Below the pieces are notes generated by a model. The model did not search any database, had not been told where the DNA came from, and saw only the letters and a program-made list of their open reading frames with translations. A stretch of DNA of 34,347 nt from an uncultured Clostridia bacterium (lineage in GTDB: Bacteria; Bacillota; Clostridia; Oscillospirales; Oscillospiraceae). The stretch spans positions 1 through 34,347 of the forward strand of contig CAMVKI010000004.1 of NCBI GenBank assembly GCA_947168005.1. Reading direction: 5' to 3'. Below, piece by piece: positions 31,406 through 34,347 of this stretch (position 1 is the first letter of the stretch; each line of letters begins with the position of its first letter). The position numbers and the translations under genes were made by a program.

Positions 31406-31435
31406 CATTCATATTAAATAAAACATTCCGCGCAG

Positions 31436-31472
31436 AAAACCCGCCCGGTCCTCACACAGAGAATCGGGCGGG
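31436..31472 (-). terminator. Terminator after the SPFH gene
   Basis: CCCGCCCG (31440-31447) pairs with CGGGCGGG (31465-31472) around a 17-nt loop. On the minus strand TTTT follows. It lies just past the SPFH stop and just upstream of the polysaccharide operon promoter, so it insulates the two units. Confidence 0.7.
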
Positions 31473-31485
31473 CTGTGAAAAAAGC

Positions 31486-32799
31486 TTACTGAATGTCCTT
31501 GTCATCGAAGATATCGCCGCATTCCGGGCAGAATCTGGGCGGATTCTTCGGGTCCTCGGGCTCCCAGCCGCACTTGTCGCACTTGTAGAGCGGAGCGTCG
31601 GCGGGCTTCTTGGCGCCGCACTCGGCACAGAACTTGCCCTTGTTCACCGCGCCGCAGGAGGGGCAGGTCCAGCCGGCCTTGTCGGCGGGCTTGGGCGCGC
31701 CGCACTCGGCGCAGAACTTGCCGGTGTTCACCGCGCCGCAGGCGCACTTCCAGGAGTCGGCCTTGGGCGCCGCGGGCGCCTGCTGGGGCTGCTGCTGACC
31801 CATGGCGAAGAGGTTCTGGGCGTTGACGCCGCCGGCCTGCTGGGCCATGCCGTAGCCGATAAAGCCGTTCATCGCGCCATTGGGGTTCTTGGCGGCGTCC
31901 TTCATGGCCTGGCTCTGGGCCTCCACGAGGGTGGCGGCGGCCATGGTGGGATCCCGCATAATGGCGGCGTGCTGGGCCTTCTTGATGAGCTCCTGATCCT
32001 CCTCGGAGAGGGTGATGGGGTTCATGGCGATGGAGACGACCTGGAGGCCCCGGAGCTCGCCCCACTTCTTGGAGAGGGCGGCGTTCATGGCCTCGCTCAG
32101 CTCCTCGGCGTGGCCGGGCAGAGCGGAGGGACGAACCTGCATCTCGGAGATTTTGGCGAAGGCGGGCTGCAAGGCGGAGATGAACTCGGTCTTCAGCTGG
32201 GCGTCGATCTGATCTCTGGTGTAGGCCTTCTCCACGTTGCCGCAGACGTTGGCGTAGAACAGCAGGGGATCCGCCACCCGGTAGGAGTACAGACCGCTGC
32301 AGCGGACGGACACGTCGATGTCGAGATTGATGTTGCGGTCCACGACCCGGAAGGGGATGGGCGTCGGGGTGCCGAACTTGTTGTCGATGATCTCCTTGGT
32401 GTTGAAGTAGTAGACCCGCTGATCCTTGCCGGGATCGCCGCCGAAGGTGAAGCGCTTGCCGATCTGCTTGAAGGTCTCCAGAATCCCCTTGCCCAGGCTG
32501 CCGGTGAAGATGGAGGGCTCGGTGGAGGTGTCCCAGATGAATTCGCCGGGCTCCGCGCAGACCTCTACGATCTTGCCCTGCTCCACGATGATCATGCACT
32601 GGCCGTCGGCCACCGCCACGACGGAGCCGTTGGAGATGATGTTGTCGTTGCCCTTGGTGTTGCTGGAGCGGCCGGAGATCCGTTTCTGGCCCTTGACGGC
32701 CAGCACGTTCTTGTCAATCGCGTCGCAGTAGAAGAATTCCTTCCACTGATCGGCCAGCACGCCGTTCAAAGCGCCAAGTCCTGCTGCAATAAGTCCCAT
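31486..32799 (-). CDS. SPFH domain / zinc-ribbon protein (YdjI-like)
   Basis: The 437-residue protein belongs to the SPFH/virion-core-like family often annotated YdjI. It opens MGLIAAGLGALNGVLADQWKEFFYCDAI, which is family-typical, and the SPFH domain runs to about residue 290. A Gln/Ala-rich linker follows (QQQPQQAPAAPKA). The C-terminus has three zinc ribbons, each built on two CxxC pairs: CACG with CAEC, CPSC with CAEC, and CDKC with CPEC. B. subtilis YdjI takes part in membrane-stress responses with PspA-like partners, but no such partner is seen here. It has its own promoter and terminator and a strong AAAGGAG ribosome site. Confidence 0.9.
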   Translation of the reverse strand: MGLIAAGLGALNGVLADQWKEFFYCDAIDKNVLAVKGQKRISGRSSNTKGNDNIISNGSVVAVADGQCMIIVEQGKIVEVCAEPGEFIWDTSTEPSIFTGSLGKGILETFKQIGKRFTFGGDPGKDQRVYYFNTKEIIDNKFGTPTPIPFRVVDRNINLDIDVSVRCSGLYSYRVADPLLFYANVCGNVEKAYTRDQIDAQLKTEFISALQPAFAKISEMQVRPSALPGHAEELSEAMNAALSKKWGELRGLQVVSIAMNPITLSEEDQELIKKAQHAAIMRDPTMAAATLVEAQSQAMKDAAKNPNGAMNGFIGYGMAQQAGGVNAQNLFAMGQQQPQQAPAAPKADSWKCACGAVNTGKFCAECGAPKPADKAGWTCPSCGAVNKGKFCAECGAKKPADAPLYKCDKCGWEPEDPKNPPRFCPECGDIFDDKDIQ

Positions 32800-32840
32800 A
32801 GTATGTGCTCCTTTCGATGTTCAATGTAGATTCCTGGGGC

Positions 32841-32856
32841 GGATCGCGCTCGATCC
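32841..32856 (-). other. Small hairpin in the SPFH gene leader
   Basis: GGATCG and CGATCC pair around a 4-nt loop, about 45 nt before the SPFH start and just after the predicted transcription start. It may only stabilise the mRNA 5' end. Confidence 0.35.
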
Positions 32857-32871
32857 GATATTCCGTCTGAT

Positions 32872-32900
32872 ATTATACAATACCTTTCGCCGTTTCGCAA
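32872..32900 (-). promoter_or_regulatory. Promoter for the SPFH gene
   Basis: On the minus strand TTGCGA (32895-32900) and TATAAT (32872-32877) are 17 bp apart. It is divergent from the pepF promoter. Confidence 0.78.
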
Positions 32901-32957
32901 CGGAAAATGAAAAAATATTTTTTCCCCGCGCGGAGGGACTGCGGCGCAGAATTATGA

Positions 32958-32986
32958 TTGACGAACGGAGGAAGATGGAGTACAAT
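32958..32986 (+). promoter_or_regulatory. Promoter for pepF
   Basis: TTGACG (32958-32963) and TACAAT (32981-32986) are 17 bp apart, about 50 nt before the pepF ATG. Confidence 0.78.
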
Positions 32987-33038
32987 AATTCCATAGGATT
33001 ACCGCCTAAATACGCTGTTTGAGAAAGGATTGCACAAC

Positions 33039-34347
33039 ATGGCTGAAACGAAAAAGATTCCGGAGCGCGGCGAGATCGCCCAGGCGGACCGCTGGGCCGT
33101 CGAAGACCTCTATCCCAGCGACGAGGCCTGGAAGGAAGACCTGGAAAAGCTGAAGAAGCTTTCCGAAGAGCTGGCCGGCTTTGCCGGGAAGCTCGGGGAG
33201 AGCGCCTCCAATCTGCTGGCCTTCGCGCAGAAGACCGAGGAGGCCGGCGTCCTGCTGAGCAACATCTACAACTACTCCTCCCGCCGCAACGACGAGGATA
33301 CCCGGGTCGCCAAGTACCAGGAGATGAACGGCATGGCAATGTCCGCCTATGTGGGCTTCAGCTCCGCCACCTCCTTTGAGACGCCGGAGATCATGGCGAT
33401 CCCCGAGCAGACCATGGAGCGCTTCTACCGGGAGGAGCCCGGCCTGGAGCGCTACCGCCGCTACATCTTCAATATCCGCCGCCACGCCGCCCACGTTTTG
33501 AGCCCCAGCGAGGAGAAGCTGCTGGCCATGGCGGGGGAGATGATGCAGTCTCCCGACGACGTCTACTCCAAGTTTGCCGACGCCGATCTGACTTTCCCCG
33601 ACGCCGTGGACAAGGACGGCAACAAGCATCCTCTCTCCCAGGGCACCTACATTTCTTATATGGAGTCCGACGACCGGGAGCTGCGCAAGTCCGCCTTTAT
33701 GAACACCTACAACACCTGGGCCGCCTACAAGAACACCGTGGCCGCGGCGCTGAACGCCCAGGTCAAGGCCCTGCAGTTCAACGCCGACGCCCGGAAGTAC
33801 GCCTCACCCCTGGAGGCCTCCCTGGACAACACCAACGTCCCCGTCAGCGTCTATCACAATCTGATCGAGGCCGTTCATCAGAACTTCGACAAGATGCACC
33901 GCTACGTCCGGCTGCGCAAGAAGCTCCTGGGCGTGGACGAGCTCCACTTCTACGATCTCTACACCCCTCTGGTCCCCGGCGCCGACGCGAAGATCCCCTT
34001 CGAGCAGGCCAAGCAGACGGTCTACGAGTCCCTGGCCCCCATGGGCGAGGACTATCGGAAGATCCTGAAGGAGGGCTTTGAAAACCGCTGGATCGACGTC
34101 TATCAGAACGTGGGCAAGCGCAGCGGCGCCTACTCCGCCGGCGCCTTCGTCCATCCCTTCGTCCTGCTCAACTACACCGGCACCCTGGACAGCCAGTTCA
34201 CCCTGGCCCATGAGATGGGCCACGCCCTCCACTCCTGGCACTCCAACAAGTACCAGAACCCGGTGGACGCCGACTATGTGATCTTCGTGGCCGAGGTGGC
34301 CTCCACCTGCAACGAGGTGCTGCTGATGCGCCACCTGCTGAACAAGA
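33039..34347 (+). CDS. pepF: Oligoendopeptidase F (M3B), 5' part
   Basis: The ORF track misses this gene because it has no stop in the window; only its minus-strand shadows are listed. Translation from ATG 33039 (AAAGGA 9 nt upstream) begins MAETKKIPERGEIAQADRW, matching oligoendopeptidase F. It continues through family segments such as NIYNYSSRRNDEDT to the zinc motif HEMGHALHSW (H about 391), with the third ligand in FVAEVASTCNE. PepF is a cytoplasmic zinc peptidase that cuts short oligopeptides. The 436 codons visible are roughly the first 70 percent of a usual 600-residue protein. It has its own promoter and is divergent from the SPFH gene. Confidence 0.94.
   Translation, partial: MAETKKIPERGEIAQADRWAVEDLYPSDEAWKEDLEKLKKLSEELAGFAGKLGESASNLLAFAQKTEEAGVLLSNIYNYSSRRNDEDTRVAKYQEMNGMAMSAYVGFSSATSFETPEIMAIPEQTMERFYREEPGLERYRRYIFNIRRHAAHVLSPSEEKLLAMAGEMMQSPDDVYSKFADADLTFPDAVDKDGNKHPLSQGTYISYMESDDRELRKSAFMNTYNTWAAYKNTVAAALNAQVKALQFNADARKYASPLEASLDNTNVPVSVYHNLIEAVHQNFDKMHRYVRLRKKLLGVDELHFYDLYTPLVPGADAKIPFEQAKQTVYESLAPMGEDYRKILKEGFENRWIDVYQNVGKRSGAYSAGAFVHPFVLLNYTGTLDSQFTLAHEMGHALHSWHSNKYQNPVDADYVIFVAEVASTCNEVLLMRHLLNK

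Noticed and set aside
31399-32829. Plus-strand ORF of 476 aa opposite the SPFH gene
   Set aside because: It is an antisense shadow made of Leu/Gly/Val-rich sequence; the minus strand has the SPFH domain and zinc ribbons.
33006-34334. Minus-strand ORFs near the right end
   Set aside because: They are shadows of the plus-strand pepF gene, which the track omits because it runs off the window.

Overview
The window looks like a chromosome segment from a GC-rich, Gram-positive gut-type Firmicute, probably a clostridial lineage near Oscillospiraceae or Ruminococcaceae. This is inferred from gene content and style, not from a marker gene. The signs are strong AGGAGG-type ribosome binding sites, sigma-A promoters with 16-17 bp spacers, Cys-anchored lipoproteins, a CpsB/Wzz/CpsD-type capsule regulatory trio and a TSCPD-family small protein. 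No rRNA, tRNA, CRISPR array, insertion sequence or phage gene was seen. No gene-free stretch exceeds 300 bases; the longest is the divergent promoter region at 32800-33038.

Positions 1-13260 hold short housekeeping and accessory units. They are a 3' fragment of a membrane-anchored hypothetical protein, a VanY-type D,D-carboxypeptidase, a minus-strand pair (TSCPD protein and OhrR-type regulator), an aquaporin, a minus-strand murC-lacZ pair, an AGCS alanine/glycine symporter, and an inositol-monophosphatase-family gene overlapping an M3 metallopeptidase lipoprotein gene. After these come a CBS-domain protein and a minus-strand pgsA-like phosphatidyltransferase. Clear promoters were found for the TSCPD-ohrR pair, aquaporin, murC-lacZ, the IMPase operon and pgsA.

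Positions 13322-31405 are a single-direction (minus strand) exopolysaccharide locus of 13 genes and about 18 kb. It reads from a near-perfect promoter at 31378-31405 to a hairpin terminator at 13322-13343. The order is CpsB phosphatase, Wzz-type co-polymerase, CpsD tyrosine kinase, GT4, HprK-like P-loop protein, a 1935-residue exported protein, GT2, EpsG-type polymerase, GT4, GT2, Wzx flippase, LicD transferase and a lipoprotein. CpsB/Wzz/CpsD should control chain length by tyrosine phosphorylation. The glycosyltransferases build the repeat unit, Wzx exports it, the EpsG-like protein polymerises it and LicD probably adds a phospho-substituent. No priming sugar-phosphate transferase is present.

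The most unusual element is the 1935-residue protein. It joins an N-terminal phosphodiester glycosidase (NAGPA-type) domain, five 71-residue near-identical wall/glycan-binding-like repeats and a C-terminal CX5R tyrosine-phosphatase-type domain, all behind a signal peptide. With LicD in the same operon, this suggests an extracellular enzyme that first uncaps a sugar phosphodiester and then removes the exposed phosphate. That function is a hypothesis. A second oddity is the 18726/18725 junction, where an EpsG gene and a GT4 gene share one reading frame separated by a single TGA, and the GT4 has no ordinary start codon at its conserved N-terminus.

Positions 31486-34347 hold a minus-strand SPFH/zinc-ribbon protein and, divergently, the 5' part of an oligoendopeptidase F gene. 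The ORF track omits this last gene because it has no stop codon inside the window.
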